The notes under the pieces: generated by a model | Database searches by the model: none | What the model was told of the DNA's origin: nothing | Seen by the model: only the letters and a program-made list of their open reading frames with translations | Shown: piece by piece, positions 41,557 through 50,440 of the stretch | How positions within the stretch are numbered: the stretch's first letter is position 1 | How the letters are laid out: each line of letters starts with the position of its first letter | Source: Brevibacillus daliensis | GTDB lineage: Bacteria; Bacillota; Bacilli; Brevibacillales; Brevibacillaceae | Assembly: GCF_021245735.1 (NCBI RefSeq) | Contig: NZ_JAJISB010000018.1 | Coordinates: 1-64,000 of the forward strand | DNA length: 64,000 bases | Direction of reading: 5' to 3' | Program-made: the position numbers and the translations under genes

Positions 41557-42588
41557 ATGGAGCAACAACCCTCTTATACAATAGAAGAGATTGCAGGTAA
41601 ACTGCGTGTATCTAAATTAACTGTGTATGATCTGATTAAAAAGGGAGAATTGTCTGCCTATCGAGTAGGAAGACAAATGAGGGTAGATGCTGATGATTTG
41701 AATCGTTATAAAAAGCGGACTAAGGTAGAACAAATTTCTAAGGAAAATGATTATGAAAAGCGCGGGGAAACAACAACAGTAGAGTTGAAGAATCATGAAG
41801 AAAAAAACGTAATGCCAACGAATGACATGCTAGAAAGTAAGAGTGATCAAGCTGGTATGTCTTATTATGCCGGGAAGCAGCAGTTCATCGTTAGTGGACA
41901 AGATATCGTGCTTGATCTGCTTGCTACTAGAGTAGAAAAAGAAATACCTGGTGTTCGTACTCTCCGTTCTCATCAAGGAAGTTTGAATGGGCTTGTTTCC
42001 CTGTATCGAGGCGAAGTAGATTTGGCAAGCACACACTTATTTGATGGCGATAGTGGGACGTATAATTTGCCATATATTAAGAAATTATTGACAGGACGCC
42101 CCTTTCTGGTGGTACATGTGATGAAGCGACAGGCAGGTTTTTATGTGGCAAAGGGGAACCCTTATCATATACAAAAATGGTCTGATTTGATACAGCCTGC
42201 TCTTCGGTTCGTGAATCGGGAGGCGGGATCTGGAATAAGGGTTCTGGTGGACGAGCAGATGCGTCTTGCTACTATCTCACCATCCATGTTGCAAGGCTAC
42301 CATACTTGTGTTGAAAACAGTCATGTTGCTGTAGCCACTGCTATAGCTGCTGGCAAGGCAGATGTAGGAGTGGGGATTGAGAAGGCAGCGAAACTCTTGG
42401 AAGTTGAGTTTATTCCACTTATGACGGAACAGTATGATCTTGTAATGATGGATACACATGAAAATCGTCAATTGATTGAAACGATCCTGACATTGCTGCA
42501 AGGTGAAGAGTTCAGGAGAGAAATATCTTCCATTGGTGGCTATGATGTGAGTATGTGTGGGGAAGTGCTGGACCGAGGATTTTGGTAG
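41557..42588 (+). CDS. HTH regulator with periplasmic-binding-type domain
   Basis: A 343-residue protein. Residues ~6-55 form an excisionase/MerR-like helix-turn-helix ('YTIEEIAGKLRVSKLTVYDLIKKGEL', in part, ending in 'AYRVGRQMRVDADDL'). A charged linker to ~100 leads to a substrate-binding-like domain (~110-340) of the type fused to HTH domains in molybdate regulators ('SHQGSLNGLVSLYRGEVDLASTHL', in part). Divergence from modABC suggests it senses molybdate directly and controls that operon. AGGAGG precedes ATG 41557. Confidence 0.85.
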   Translation: MEQQPSYTIEEIAGKLRVSKLTVYDLIKKGELSAYRVGRQMRVDADDLNRYKKRTKVEQISKENDYEKRGETTTVELKNHEEKNVMPTNDMLESKSDQAGMSYYAGKQQFIVSGQDIVLDLLATRVEKEIPGVRTLRSHQGSLNGLVSLYRGEVDLASTHLFDGDSGTYNLPYIKKLLTGRPFLVVHVMKRQAGFYVAKGNPYHIQKWSDLIQPALRFVNREAGSGIRVLVDEQMRLATISPSMLQGYHTCVENSHVAVATAIAAGKADVGVGIEKAAKLLEVEFIPLMTEQYDLVMMDTHENRQLIETILTLLQGEEFRREISSIGGYDVSMCGEVLDRGFW

Positions 42589-42640
42589 GGTGAAGTGTTT
42601 TCTGGTAAGAGGAATGTGACACACTAATAGAAGAGTGCAG

Positions 42641-42676
42641 AACAGCTCGTCAATAGGGACGGGCTGTTTTTGTTTT
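42641..42676 (+). terminator. terminator after mod regulator
   Basis: AACAGCTCGTC and GGACGGGCTGTTTTTG are inverted around a CAATAG-type loop. Confidence 0.85.
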
Positions 42677-42782
42677 ATCAGTATGTATATCGGAAAATGT
42701 TAGCCTATCTAGCTACCCTAATGATTGTCCCAGTATTATTTGGATACCCTAGCACTATCAGTTTTGAAAGAGAGGCATTCAT

Positions 42783-44069
42783 GTGGATAATCAAGCATTA
42801 GTGGCGATTGCAATCTTTCTGGTTACCTATGCGTTCATCATTACGGAGAAAATTCAGCGCACTATCGTTGCGATGGCCGGCGGTTTGCTTATGATCCTGA
42901 CAGGGATTATTACACAGGAGGAAGGGATTCATCATATTGATTTTAATACCTTGGGCCTGTTGATTGGGATGATGATCATAGTCAGCATCACAGCTCAGAC
43001 CGGTATTTTTACTTTTGTTGCAATGAGAGCGGCGAAACGAGTAAAAGCAGACCCGATTAAAATTCTGATCGTCCTTAGCATGATTACAGCTGTGGGGTCT
43101 GCGATGCTAGATAATGTAACAACCGTACTGTTGATGGTCCCAATTACATTCAGCATTACTAGACAGCTCGATATTAATCCGGTACCTTATCTCATTTGTG
43201 AAATCATCTGTTCCAATGTAGGGGGAGCAGCCACGTTAATTGGTGATCCGCCTAATATCATGATAGGGAGTGCCGTACCAGAGCTTACGTTTATATCATT
43301 TTTAGTAAATATGGCTCCAGCAATTGCTGTTATGCTTGTTGTAACGATTTTATATTTGCTTTTGGTGTATCGCAACTCGCTTAAAACAACGTCACAAGCA
43401 AAGGAAAAATTAATGAAGGTGAATGAGAAGGCTGAGTTAACCAACCCCGTGCTTCTGAAAAAATCATTATTTGTATTAGCTGCTACTATCATCGGCTTTG
43501 GTTTTCATGGGGTACTTCATCTAGAGTCTGCAACGGTTGCTCTTACAGGTGCATTTGTTCTTCTCTTGGTAACAGGGGAACACTATCTAGAAGAAGCTTT
43601 GGATAAAGTGGAATGGAACACGATATTCTTCTTCGTAGGATTGTTTGTTCTTGTAGCTGGTTTGGTTCATACAGGTGTAATTGGTGCTCTAGCAGAAAAA
43701 GCAATAGAGTACACACAAGGTGATCCACTAAACACCTCCTTGATCATTCTTTGGTTAAGTGGCTTGGCTTCTGCTTTTGTGGATAATATTCCTTTTGTAG
43801 CTACGATGATTCCGATGATAAAAGAGATGGGGGCACTTGGAATTACCGATTTGGAACCGCTTTGGTGGAGTCTGGCATTCGGGGCATGCTTGGGTGGTAA
43901 TGGAACGATTATTGGCGCCAGTGCCAACGTGATTGTTGTTGGGATGGCTGCAAGATCACAACATCCAATTAATTTTATGACCTATTTTAAAGTTGCTTTT
44001 CCTCTGACGATTATTACGCTATTTATGTCGCATGTATATATCTATTTGCGTTATTTTGTCTGGGGATAG
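42783..44069 (+). CDS. ArsB/NhaD-family transporter
   Basis: A 428-residue membrane protein of the ion-transporter superfamily with about ten transmembrane segments. Signatures: 'AMLDNVTTVLLMVPIT', 'VGGAATLIGDPPNIMIG' and a second inverted-repeat half 'ASAFVDNIPFVATMIPMI' followed by 'ACLGGNGTIIGASANVI'. The paired D-N-x-x-(T/F) and G-x-x-x-x-x-(G/A) motifs are typical of ArsB/NhaD. The substrate (arsenite, Na+/H+ or an organic anion) cannot be told. GTG 42783 has GAAAGAGAGG upstream; no ars genes are adjacent. Confidence 0.85.
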   Translation: MDNQALVAIAIFLVTYAFIITEKIQRTIVAMAGGLLMILTGIITQEEGIHHIDFNTLGLLIGMMIIVSITAQTGIFTFVAMRAAKRVKADPIKILIVLSMITAVGSAMLDNVTTVLLMVPITFSITRQLDINPVPYLICEIICSNVGGAATLIGDPPNIMIGSAVPELTFISFLVNMAPAIAVMLVVTILYLLLVYRNSLKTTSQAKEKLMKVNEKAELTNPVLLKKSLFVLAATIIGFGFHGVLHLESATVALTGAFVLLLVTGEHYLEEALDKVEWNTIFFFVGLFVLVAGLVHTGVIGALAEKAIEYTQGDPLNTSLIILWLSGLASAFVDNIPFVATMIPMIKEMGALGITDLEPLWWSLAFGACLGGNGTIIGASANVIVVGMAARSQHPINFMTYFKVAFPLTIITLFMSHVYIYLRYFVWG

Positions 44070-44140
44070 GATGGAGTTTGTCTTAGAGCTAGATGTGATA
44101 CGACAGTCCTGATTTTTTGGTTGTCCTACAATTCGGTAAA

Positions 44141-44162
44141 CCGACGCCAATACAGGCGTCGG
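44141..44162. terminator. hairpin between convergent transporter and cotJC
   Basis: CCGACGCC and GGCGTCGG are inverted around a 6-nt loop. The stem is stable but the flanking T-run is poor on both strands, so terminator function is tentative. Confidence 0.45.
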
Positions 44163-44178
44163 CACATGGTGGCACATA

Positions 44179-44748
44179 TTAAAAAATCTTTTTTGTGTTT
44201 CTATCTTCCTTAAGTATCTCCACTGCTTCCTGAAAGCGCAAGGAATGTACAATCTCTCGCTCCCGAAGAAATTTGAGGCTATCTTGTAGATCTACGTCAT
44301 CTGTCATGTCAATTAGCCATTGATACGTTGCCCGAGCCTTTTCCTCTGCGGCGATATCTTCATATAAATCAGCAATGGGATCTCCCTTAGCCTGTATGTA
44401 GGCGGCGGTCCATGGCACTCCAGCCGCATTGCTATAGAACAAGGCTTTGTCGTGTGATACATAATGAGCGTCAAGCCCGGCATCCTGCAACTGCTCTACC
44501 GTCGCATCCTTTGTCAGTTTGTAGATCATTGTGGCAATCATCTCAAGGTGGGCAAATTCTTCCGTGCCGATATCAGTTAATAAACCAATTACTTTATCTG
44601 GAATGGTATACCGTTGATTCAAGTAGCGAAGAGCTGCCGCTAGTTCTCCATCTGCACCGCCATATTGTTCCAGTAGCAACTTTGCCATATGTGGATCGCA
44701 CTTGCTTACTCTGACAGGGTACTGTAGCTTCTTTTCATACACCCACAA
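44179..44748 (-). CDS. cotJC: spore coat protein CotJC, manganese-catalase fold
   Basis: A 189-residue CotJC, a ferritin-like manganese-catalase homologue of the spore coat. Metal-ligand motifs are visible: 'LLTDIGTEEFAHLEMIATMI' (E-E-x-x-H), 'YEDIAAEEKARATYQWL' (E-E) and 'REREIVHSLRFQEAV' (His). Length matches Bacillus CotJC. Last gene of cotJABC, expressed in the mother cell in Bacillus. Confidence 0.92.
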   Translation of the reverse strand: MWVYEKKLQYPVRVSKCDPHMAKLLLEQYGGADGELAAALRYLNQRYTIPDKVIGLLTDIGTEEFAHLEMIATMIYKLTKDATVEQLQDAGLDAHYVSHDKALFYSNAAGVPWTAAYIQAKGDPIADLYEDIAAEEKARATYQWLIDMTDDVDLQDSLKFLREREIVHSLRFQEAVEILKEDRNTKKIF

Positions 44749-44820
44749 TGAAAATCCACCTCTTTTCCTCAGATACCAACTAAATGAAACTCACTTTCAA
44801 AGCTTATTCCGATTCAAGAG

Positions 44821-45093
44821 TTATACCTGCCAAGGCCATGGTGTTTCTACCCAAGTAAAAGGTACCCCTGAGAAGGAGTGCCCGTAATTAAGCAGCGGAC
44901 CGTACTTTTCCTGGAACTGATTAGCAAATTTCATGCGTTCATATGCAAAATGATTAAACTGATTAATCGCCTGGGTATCGCCTGGGTGGGTATCCAGATA
45001 CAAATTCAGCTCTAGACAGACAAAATCAAGCTCCTGTAACTGTCTAAGCATGTGATGGTATTCGGGAGTTTGGAAGGGATGGACTTGGTTCAT
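44821..45093 (-). CDS. cotJB: spore coat protein CotJB
   Basis: A 90-residue CotJB-type protein from ATG 45093 (GGGGG upstream; the frame opens 19 codons earlier). Characteristic features: 'LQELDFVCLELNLYLDTHPGDTQAI' in part, and C-terminal 'PFTWVETPWPWQV', where the Trp-Pro-Trp ending is typical. Its start overlaps the cotJA stop by 4 nt (ATGA). It functions with CotJC in the coat. Confidence 0.9.
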   Translation of the reverse strand: MNQVHPFQTPEYHHMLRQLQELDFVCLELNLYLDTHPGDTQAINQFNHFAYERMKFANQFQEKYGPLLNYGHSFSGVPFTWVETPWPWQV

Positions 45094-45425
45094 GACATTT
45101 CCCCCTTTTGCCCCCATCTGGAATGATACGGACTGTACAGGAGAGGCCACAGGGTTCCTATACAGAGTGCTTGAGAGGGTGAGAATTGAGGCAAATTGGG
45201 AGGCTGAAACCTAATATACTGATTCGGCGGTACAACATATGACCTTACGGGACGAGGTGGGCACGGATCGCATAGACCAGTGAATGTGACATAAAAACGC
45301 TCTTGAGATGGGGGCATGTAAATAGGACAAGTATCAGGAGCCATGGGGCCAGCGTTATGTCCTGCATACATATCCATTTCATCAGACTCATTTGCATTAC
45401 AATGCGAACCCTCTTGATCAATCAT
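45090..45425 (-). CDS. cotJA: spore coat associated protein CotJA
   Basis: A 111-residue CotJA-type protein from ATG 45425, with AGGAGG 6 nt upstream; the frame opens 28 codons earlier. The diagnostic C-terminal segment is 'PSQALCIGTLWPLLYSPYHS'. The N-terminal ~75 residues are Pro/Cys/Tyr-rich (TCPIYMPPSQERFYVTF, LCDPCPPRPVRSY), longer than in the ~80-residue Bacillus subtilis protein. First gene of cotJABC. Confidence 0.88.
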   Translation of the reverse strand: MIDQEGSHCNANESDEMDMYAGHNAGPMAPDTCPIYMPPSQERFYVTFTGLCDPCPPRPVRSYVVPPNQYIRFQPPNLPQFSPSQALCIGTLWPLLYSPYHSRWGQKGEMS

Positions 45426-45474
45426 CGGTATTCCTCCTAGTTGAAGAGTCAAGAGTAAGTCGTGTTTCTGTATA

Positions 45475-45502
45475 TTCGTATGACTTGTCGAGAATGTCCT
45501 AT
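45475..45502 (-). promoter_or_regulatory. sigma-E-like promoter of cotJ operon
   Basis: On the minus strand an ATA core (45500-45502) precedes CATACGAA (45475-45482) by 17 nt. This loosely fits the sigma-E pattern ATA-N16/18-CATACAnT. The cotJ operon is sigma-E dependent in Bacillus. Confidence 0.4.
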
Positions 45503-45521
45503 TCCTCATTGCACTGGCTGT

Positions 45522-45574
45522 AAAAAAGTAAAAGGTTGACCCAAAGTCATTTTGACCTTTGAAACAACCCTTTC
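45522..45574 (-). terminator. terminator of bcrC
   Basis: On the minus strand, GAAAGGGTTG...TTTCAAAGGTCA pairs with TGACTTTGGGTCAACCTTTT, with mismatches, followed by ACTTTTTTAC. It lies between bcrC and cotJA. Confidence 0.65.
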
Positions 45575-45653
45575 AGATGCTAGGAAATAGATGGACTTTG
45601 ATCTTATAAACCAGTGTAACGCACTTCGACCTCTAGCATATGGTGCCAGGGTA

Positions 45654-46253
45654 TCAAACTTTTCTTTTGCGACCGCTGCGTGGTGGTTGTTTTTTCAATA
45701 GGTTACTTGCCATCGTTTCATAAAGAGTAATCCCTTCATCGATCAGATAGTTGCCTTGTTTCCATGATGGAAGGAATCTGTTAACGAGCCAAGCAACACC
45801 AGCACCTAGTAGCATACCGACAATAACATCTGTGAGATAATGGACACCAACAAAAACACGAGAAATGGCAACTGCTATTGCTAATGCTATCCAGAATTTT
45901 TTTGCTTGTGCCTTTAGACAGAACCAATAAGTCGTGGCAATCGCTAATGCTGCTGTTGCGTGATCGCTTGGAAAAGAGGCATCTGCATCATGCTCTACTA
46001 AAGGAACGAAGCTTCCCCCTACAAAAGGGCGATCTCGATAAAAAAATTGACCACAAATCCAACTAATCAGCATGGCTATAGTGACAACAATCGTGGTTTG
46101 AATAATCATTCGTTTATTTTTGCGATTTCCAATAAACCAATATAGCGGAATACTTAAGTAAAACAGAAATTCTGCATAGCTTGCGAAAAAAATCATGATC
46201 CATCCTAATGGAGCAAAGGAATTAGCCATATAGTGTGCGGCATGTACAATCAT
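45654..46253 (-). CDS. bcrC: undecaprenyl-diphosphatase, PAP2 type
   Basis: A 199-residue integral-membrane PAP2 phosphatase recycling undecaprenyl pyrophosphate to the monophosphate carrier for wall synthesis. The three phosphatase motifs are present: 'CGQFFYRDRPF', 'ASFPSDHATAAL' (P-S-D-H) and 'ISRVFVGVHYLTDVIVG' (S-R-x-x-x-x-x-H-x-x-x-D). The N-terminus 'FAPLGWIMIFFASYAEFLFY' fits BcrC/YbjG. The C-terminus ends in a basic tail (KKQPPRSGRKRK). Monocistronic. Confidence 0.88.
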   Translation of the reverse strand: MIVHAAHYMANSFAPLGWIMIFFASYAEFLFYLSIPLYWFIGNRKNKRMIIQTTIVVTIAMLISWICGQFFYRDRPFVGGSFVPLVEHDADASFPSDHATAALAIATTYWFCLKAQAKKFWIALAIAVAISRVFVGVHYLTDVIVGMLLGAGVAWLVNRFLPSWKQGNYLIDEGITLYETMASNLLKKQPPRSGRKRKV

Positions 46254-46623
46254 CGTATCCAGCGTTTATTCCTCCCAAATTCTACTTGTAAGCAACATAT
46301 CCCAGAGTAATGTCTAATTCCCTAGTTGCGCTTACTATCATATCAGAATGTATAATCAATAGAGCGTAGCCTTAGTAAACTGATTGGGTAAAAACAATTC
46401 TAACGAGCAACGTGTTTGAAGGGACTTCCATGAAAATAGGTTGCTGACAGGTTGTCCAAGTTTTTCTTCACATAGAGAATTACGTCAAAGGTGGCAAGAC
46501 TGTTACATTTTCCACAGTTAATCTTGAAAAAAGCTATACAATTGTAGGATTTATTCGTTTGATGTAGAATAATTACTTATTCCGTCTTTTGGAAAGTCTT
46601 TGCAAAATATAAGGAGAATGTTC
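46254..46623. other. intergenic region with weak promoter candidate
   Basis: This 370-nt divergent gap between bcrC and the next gene shows no ORF with a ribosome-binding site. TTGTAG and TAGAAT (46541-46569 region) are 17 nt apart and could serve the plus-strand gene. I see no conserved RNA motif or repeat. Confidence 0.35.
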
Positions 46624-47598
46624 ATGAAGAGGCCTACATATACCATCGGTAGTTGCATCAAGAAGGTTTTTCGGCCAGGGGAGCGTTCACTTCCAAGAAC
46701 TGAAATCATCATGCGGCTGGAGCAGTTGTCCAGCTATCTTCCTGCCTCTAAGAGTGCGGAAGAATCCCTGAACGAAGCCTTACAGTTACCTGATTCCCCT
46801 GTTCAAGCAGGTAGATCAGAAGCGATTGTTGAGCTAACCTATCAACCGCATCAATTGGTTGATAAAGCATTTCAGTTTGTGAGAAGAGCTCATTCTCCTA
46901 AAAACATGGATCAGATTATGCGCGAACTGCGTAAACATACCAATTTTTCCTGGAATCAGATCACAAGACTGCTTACCTTAGACAAGGATCCACGTTTTGT
47001 TCAATACGAAGGGGATGAACGCTGGTACTTGGCTGAATGGAATTTAGCTAATGACAAGATTTTTGAGTATCTAGTAAAGAATGGAAAAGACAAACTCTCC
47101 ATTCGTTCTCTGTTCCACTTAGTAGAACAAGAAATTAAACTCTCCGAAAAAGAGAGCATCTTTGCCCCAGAATTGGATGATCGCTTCATTGTTCAAGGTG
47201 AAAATATCTACGTAAATGTAGCCAGCAATAAGCATTCGGAACAACCTGAGAAAGAAATCAGCACGGCTATAGCGGAAGTCGCCAGCACAGAAGCTGTTGT
47301 TGAAGCGAAGCAAGAAGTAAAAGAACATCAAACAGAACAGTTTATACATGTCCAGGAGGAAAAAATAATGAATTCAACAGTATCAGTAAATAAACCTGTA
47401 TTAAAAGAAGTGGAACAACTATTAGGACAAGCGGTGTCTCTATTAGATCAACGCAACGAACATATGTCTGGGGAAGTAATTTCTCATTTCCAAGAAAGCA
47501 ATATGGATGCAATTGAAACCTTAATGAACGAGAAGCACAAGAACGAACAACTTGTTGAGGCTATCAAGAACATCGTTTCTTCTGTAGATGCAGAATAA
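46624..47598 (+). CDS. hypothetical protein with two winged-helix-like units
   Basis: A 324-residue protein from ATG 46624 (AAGGAGA 6 nt upstream). Residues ~75-195 seem to contain two tandem winged-helix-like units, each closing with a similar hairpin: 'DPRFVQYEGDERWYL' and 'DDRFIVQGENIYV'. The pattern recalls the HARE-HTH/RNA polymerase delta wing, a comparison by eye only. A Glu-rich low-complexity linker (~200-245) leads to a helical C-terminal region ('VLKEVEQLLGQAVSLL'). No function can be assigned. It is coupled (TAATG) to the next small gene. Confidence 0.65.
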   Translation: MKRPTYTIGSCIKKVFRPGERSLPRTEIIMRLEQLSSYLPASKSAEESLNEALQLPDSPVQAGRSEAIVELTYQPHQLVDKAFQFVRRAHSPKNMDQIMRELRKHTNFSWNQITRLLTLDKDPRFVQYEGDERWYLAEWNLANDKIFEYLVKNGKDKLSIRSLFHLVEQEIKLSEKESIFAPELDDRFIVQGENIYVNVASNKHSEQPEKEISTAIAEVASTEAVVEAKQEVKEHQTEQFIHVQEEKIMNSTVSVNKPVLKEVEQLLGQAVSLLDQRNEHMSGEVISHFQESNMDAIETLMNEKHKNEQLVEAIKNIVSSVDAE

Positions 47599-47840
47599 TG
47601 AATAGAGAAGAGCCCATTTGCATTGAAATGAGATTTGACTTGATCCGTAAGATCATTTCTGATTATCAGGCTCTTTTAAAGCATATGGAAACGGAGGTGG
47701 TGGAATTATTCGCCACCAACCAACTGGAAGCTATTTCAATTTGTCTAGAAGAGAAAAAGCGCGTAGAGGTGGTAATTATTAAACTTCAGCACTTTGTAGA
47801 CAAGTGGGAAGCACGCTCCGAAATGGGAATTGATTACTAG
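47598..47840 (+). CDS. small helical hypothetical protein
   Basis: An 80-residue, largely helical protein (IISDYQALLKHMETEVVEL, LEEKKRVEVVIIKLQHFV). Its ATG overlaps the preceding stop codon, so it is translationally coupled to the winged-helix-like gene and probably works with it. No family recognised. Confidence 0.65.
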   Translation: MNREEPICIEMRFDLIRKIISDYQALLKHMETEVVELFATNQLEAISICLEEKKRVEVVIIKLQHFVDKWEARSEMGIDY

Positions 47841-47950
47841 ACATTCGGGCAGAATACTTGAAATAGATTCGGGAAATGCGATATAACTAGAAGGATTGTG
47901 GCAATTCCCAGCCGATACGTTCGCTGGGACGAAAGGAGAAACTACCCCCT

Positions 47951-49993
47951 ATGTCAGTCGGTAGAAATCAGCTTTGTCCATGTGGAAGTGGCAAAAAATA
48001 TAAAAAATGCTGTGGCGTTGTTACCAATATTGCAGACGTTCGTATTGCAAAGGAACAAAAACTGCGCAAGGATTTTGCAGCTTGGACGGAACGCTTGACG
48101 AAATTTGTGATCCAGCAGGTGAACGATGAAGAAATTAGCCGTGCTCGTGATCGTTTCGCAACGCAAACAGGCCTTCCTTTGCAAGAATTATTTCAGCCAC
48201 TGTGGACAGATCATTTTATGAATTGGTACGTTCTCGATGTGAAGCACGAGGGTGTTACCATTTTAGAGAAATTTATTGGCCAGTACGGAAGAAGAATGGA
48301 ACAGGAAATCAAGGATGGAATGTCCCATTTACAATTCCGACTATATGAGATTACTTTCGTTAAAGAAGATACAACAACTGTTATCGATGTACTAACAGGG
48401 GAAGAACACCAGGTTACGACTGCTCAAGCCGTAACATTTACACCAGGGCAACTCTTCTTAGGACGTTTGCTGTCACTCGGTTATCGTTCCTCTATCTTTT
48501 CAGGCAGTCTGATGATTGGGGCTTCTCTAAAAGAGAGCATTACCCGGATTATGCAGGCTTTTGATAAAGAACAGGAAGAAGAATTGATTCTTGCTGTTTA
48601 TCGCCGCCTGAATGAACAAGGTATTGGATATGAAGAGGAAACAGATGAAGAACAAGAGAACTTAATGCGTTATGTATATCGTAACTTCGATGCGAAGGCA
48701 TTGGAACATGCATTAAAGTCTAATGTATGTTTCGAATCTAAAAAGCAGGATGCAACTACTGAAGTTTGGGTATATGCAGCGCACAAGGAAGAGTTTTTAA
48801 TTCGATCCCTTGATAATACCTTATTAGAACTTCATAATGTGGCAGCTGAGATTATTGTGAACAAGGATTTATTGTTCATAGAGGGGCTACTTCCAAGCAT
48901 TGAAAAGGTAGTAGAGATTCTTCAGTTGGGAGAACCTACAGAGGAAAACAGCATCCAAGCGCTTACTTCTACAGGAACGAAGCTAGCAGAAGGGACATTA
49001 TTTATCACGAGTGCTCCGATGCTACCTCCACGTATTTTACAGTGGGCGATTCAGAGTTATTTTACGGAGCAGTGGTTGCAAAACCCGCAACAGGAGTTAC
49101 ACGACTTGCCTCCATTGTTGATTGCAGCTTCCGATAAAGCTGAGTTGAAAGCAGAATTAGCTCAGACATTGGACAAGCTGGATAAAGAAATGCAAATGGG
49201 ACAAGGTGTGGCTCGCTTCCTGCATGTGGAGGAGATGAAGGCACAGCTTTGTTATCCAAACAAGAGCTTACACATCTCTAACCTGTTGCAACGTCCTCTG
49301 ATAGAAGGATTACCTGAGAGCATTTTTACCGTTGGTCGAGAAGTGTTGGAAGACATTGCAATATTCGTGAATGAAATGACGACAGGTAAGTCGGAGTTAA
49401 CTGTTAAAAAGTATGATGAATCAATGAATTTATTGCGTACATTCGTACGAAATTCGTTTGGACCATCTTTTACTTGGAGTGATTTGAAGAAGGAGTATGT
49501 TGCCTACTTCCTTGCTCACGACATTCTGAAAAGAGTGGACAGTCCATCTAAAACGTTGGCGACTAATATTCTTTCTGTTTTGTCCGCTTTCTTCAAATGG
49601 CTGGATAAAAAGTACGATACAGGCTTGGTCGCAGAAATACAGCCGCTACTTGGTGAACTAAAAGAAAGTCTGCCAGAAGCATACCGGATGCGCATGGTCT
49701 TGCAGAAGGAAGCTTATAGCAATCTGCAACTATCTTCTATTCAACCACGAGATGTAGTAGAAGAAGTATTACTGGTTGTTGGTAAAGATGGGCAAGGTTA
49801 TCAGGTACAACGTAGAAATGGCGATACCCTTACTTTTATCACCGAGCAAGAATTGGTACTGGATGCTAACTGGAGCTTGCGAGCAATTTTGGGTGAAGCA
49901 AGTGAAGGAACATGGCGTCTCTACAACTCCCCAGAATGTTATCCACCTGCTGTAACTCAATTATTATCCGAGACCGAATTGGTTGAGGCGTAA
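47951..49993 (+). CDS. large protein with N-terminal SEC-C zinc motif
   Basis: A 680-residue protein. The N-terminus is a classic SEC-C zinc-binding motif, 'GRNQLCPCGSGKKYKKCCG', as at the end of SecA and in many unrelated proteins. The remaining ~650 residues have no domain I recognise; they are acidic, soluble and helix-rich, with several Leu-rich stretches and a basic patch near 600. AAAGGAG lies upstream of ATG 47951. It lies 110 nt after the 80-residue gene on the same strand. A terminator follows. Confidence 0.75.
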   Translation: MSVGRNQLCPCGSGKKYKKCCGVVTNIADVRIAKEQKLRKDFAAWTERLTKFVIQQVNDEEISRARDRFATQTGLPLQELFQPLWTDHFMNWYVLDVKHEGVTILEKFIGQYGRRMEQEIKDGMSHLQFRLYEITFVKEDTTTVIDVLTGEEHQVTTAQAVTFTPGQLFLGRLLSLGYRSSIFSGSLMIGASLKESITRIMQAFDKEQEEELILAVYRRLNEQGIGYEEETDEEQENLMRYVYRNFDAKALEHALKSNVCFESKKQDATTEVWVYAAHKEEFLIRSLDNTLLELHNVAAEIIVNKDLLFIEGLLPSIEKVVEILQLGEPTEENSIQALTSTGTKLAEGTLFITSAPMLPPRILQWAIQSYFTEQWLQNPQQELHDLPPLLIAASDKAELKAELAQTLDKLDKEMQMGQGVARFLHVEEMKAQLCYPNKSLHISNLLQRPLIEGLPESIFTVGREVLEDIAIFVNEMTTGKSELTVKKYDESMNLLRTFVRNSFGPSFTWSDLKKEYVAYFLAHDILKRVDSPSKTLATNILSVLSAFFKWLDKKYDTGLVAEIQPLLGELKESLPEAYRMRMVLQKEAYSNLQLSSIQPRDVVEEVLLVVGKDGQGYQVQRRNGDTLTFITEQELVLDANWSLRAILGEASEGTWRLYNSPECYPPAVTQLLSETELVEA

Positions 49994-50011
49994 AATAAAA
50001 GAATAGTACAA

Positions 50012-50063
50012 GAATCACTTTCGCACCCGGTCTTGATTGACTGGGAGGAGAGTGATTTTTTTA
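50012..50063 (+). terminator. terminator of SEC-C gene
   Basis: AATCACT pairs with AGTGATT, with an inner CCCGGTC/GACTGGG stem, followed by seven T residues. Confidence 0.88.
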
Positions 50064-50440
50064 TTTGTATCAAAATCCAGTCTATTCCATAGTTTAATAG
50101 GGATAGATCGATTTTAATTTTATGGATTCCCAGAATACATTCCAACGTTTGTACGACATATTACTACAAAATTCCACTACTGTGTGATAAGATAGTATGT
50201 AGTTTTTGGCAGTACGAAGATTTTACTTGCATTTGTCTAAACTATAAAAAATGACAAAATCTGAGAAATCTTTGAGATGAGTAGAAACCTTTTGACTGTT
50301 CACTCTGTCTTATTAGTACATGAGAAGGAAATAAAATATCCTAGAGTTAACGACAACTGCATACGAGAATAAGTTATATTCTTTGGAAGACGTAAGATAA
50401 ATGAGACAAGTTACTTGTCCAACGAGGAGAATGATTACAT
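50064..50440. other. intergenic region upstream of LCP gene
   Basis: About 375 nt between the SEC-C terminator and the LCP gene. It is AT-rich and presumably carries the LCP promoter, but I see no convincing -35/-10 pair, RNA gene or repeat in it. AACGAGGAG near 50418 is the LCP ribosome-binding site. Confidence 0.35.

Noticed and set aside
47898-48098. 66-codon open frame before the SEC-C gene
   Set aside because: It overlaps the true gene in another frame; the SEC-C frame has the motif and the ribosome-binding site.
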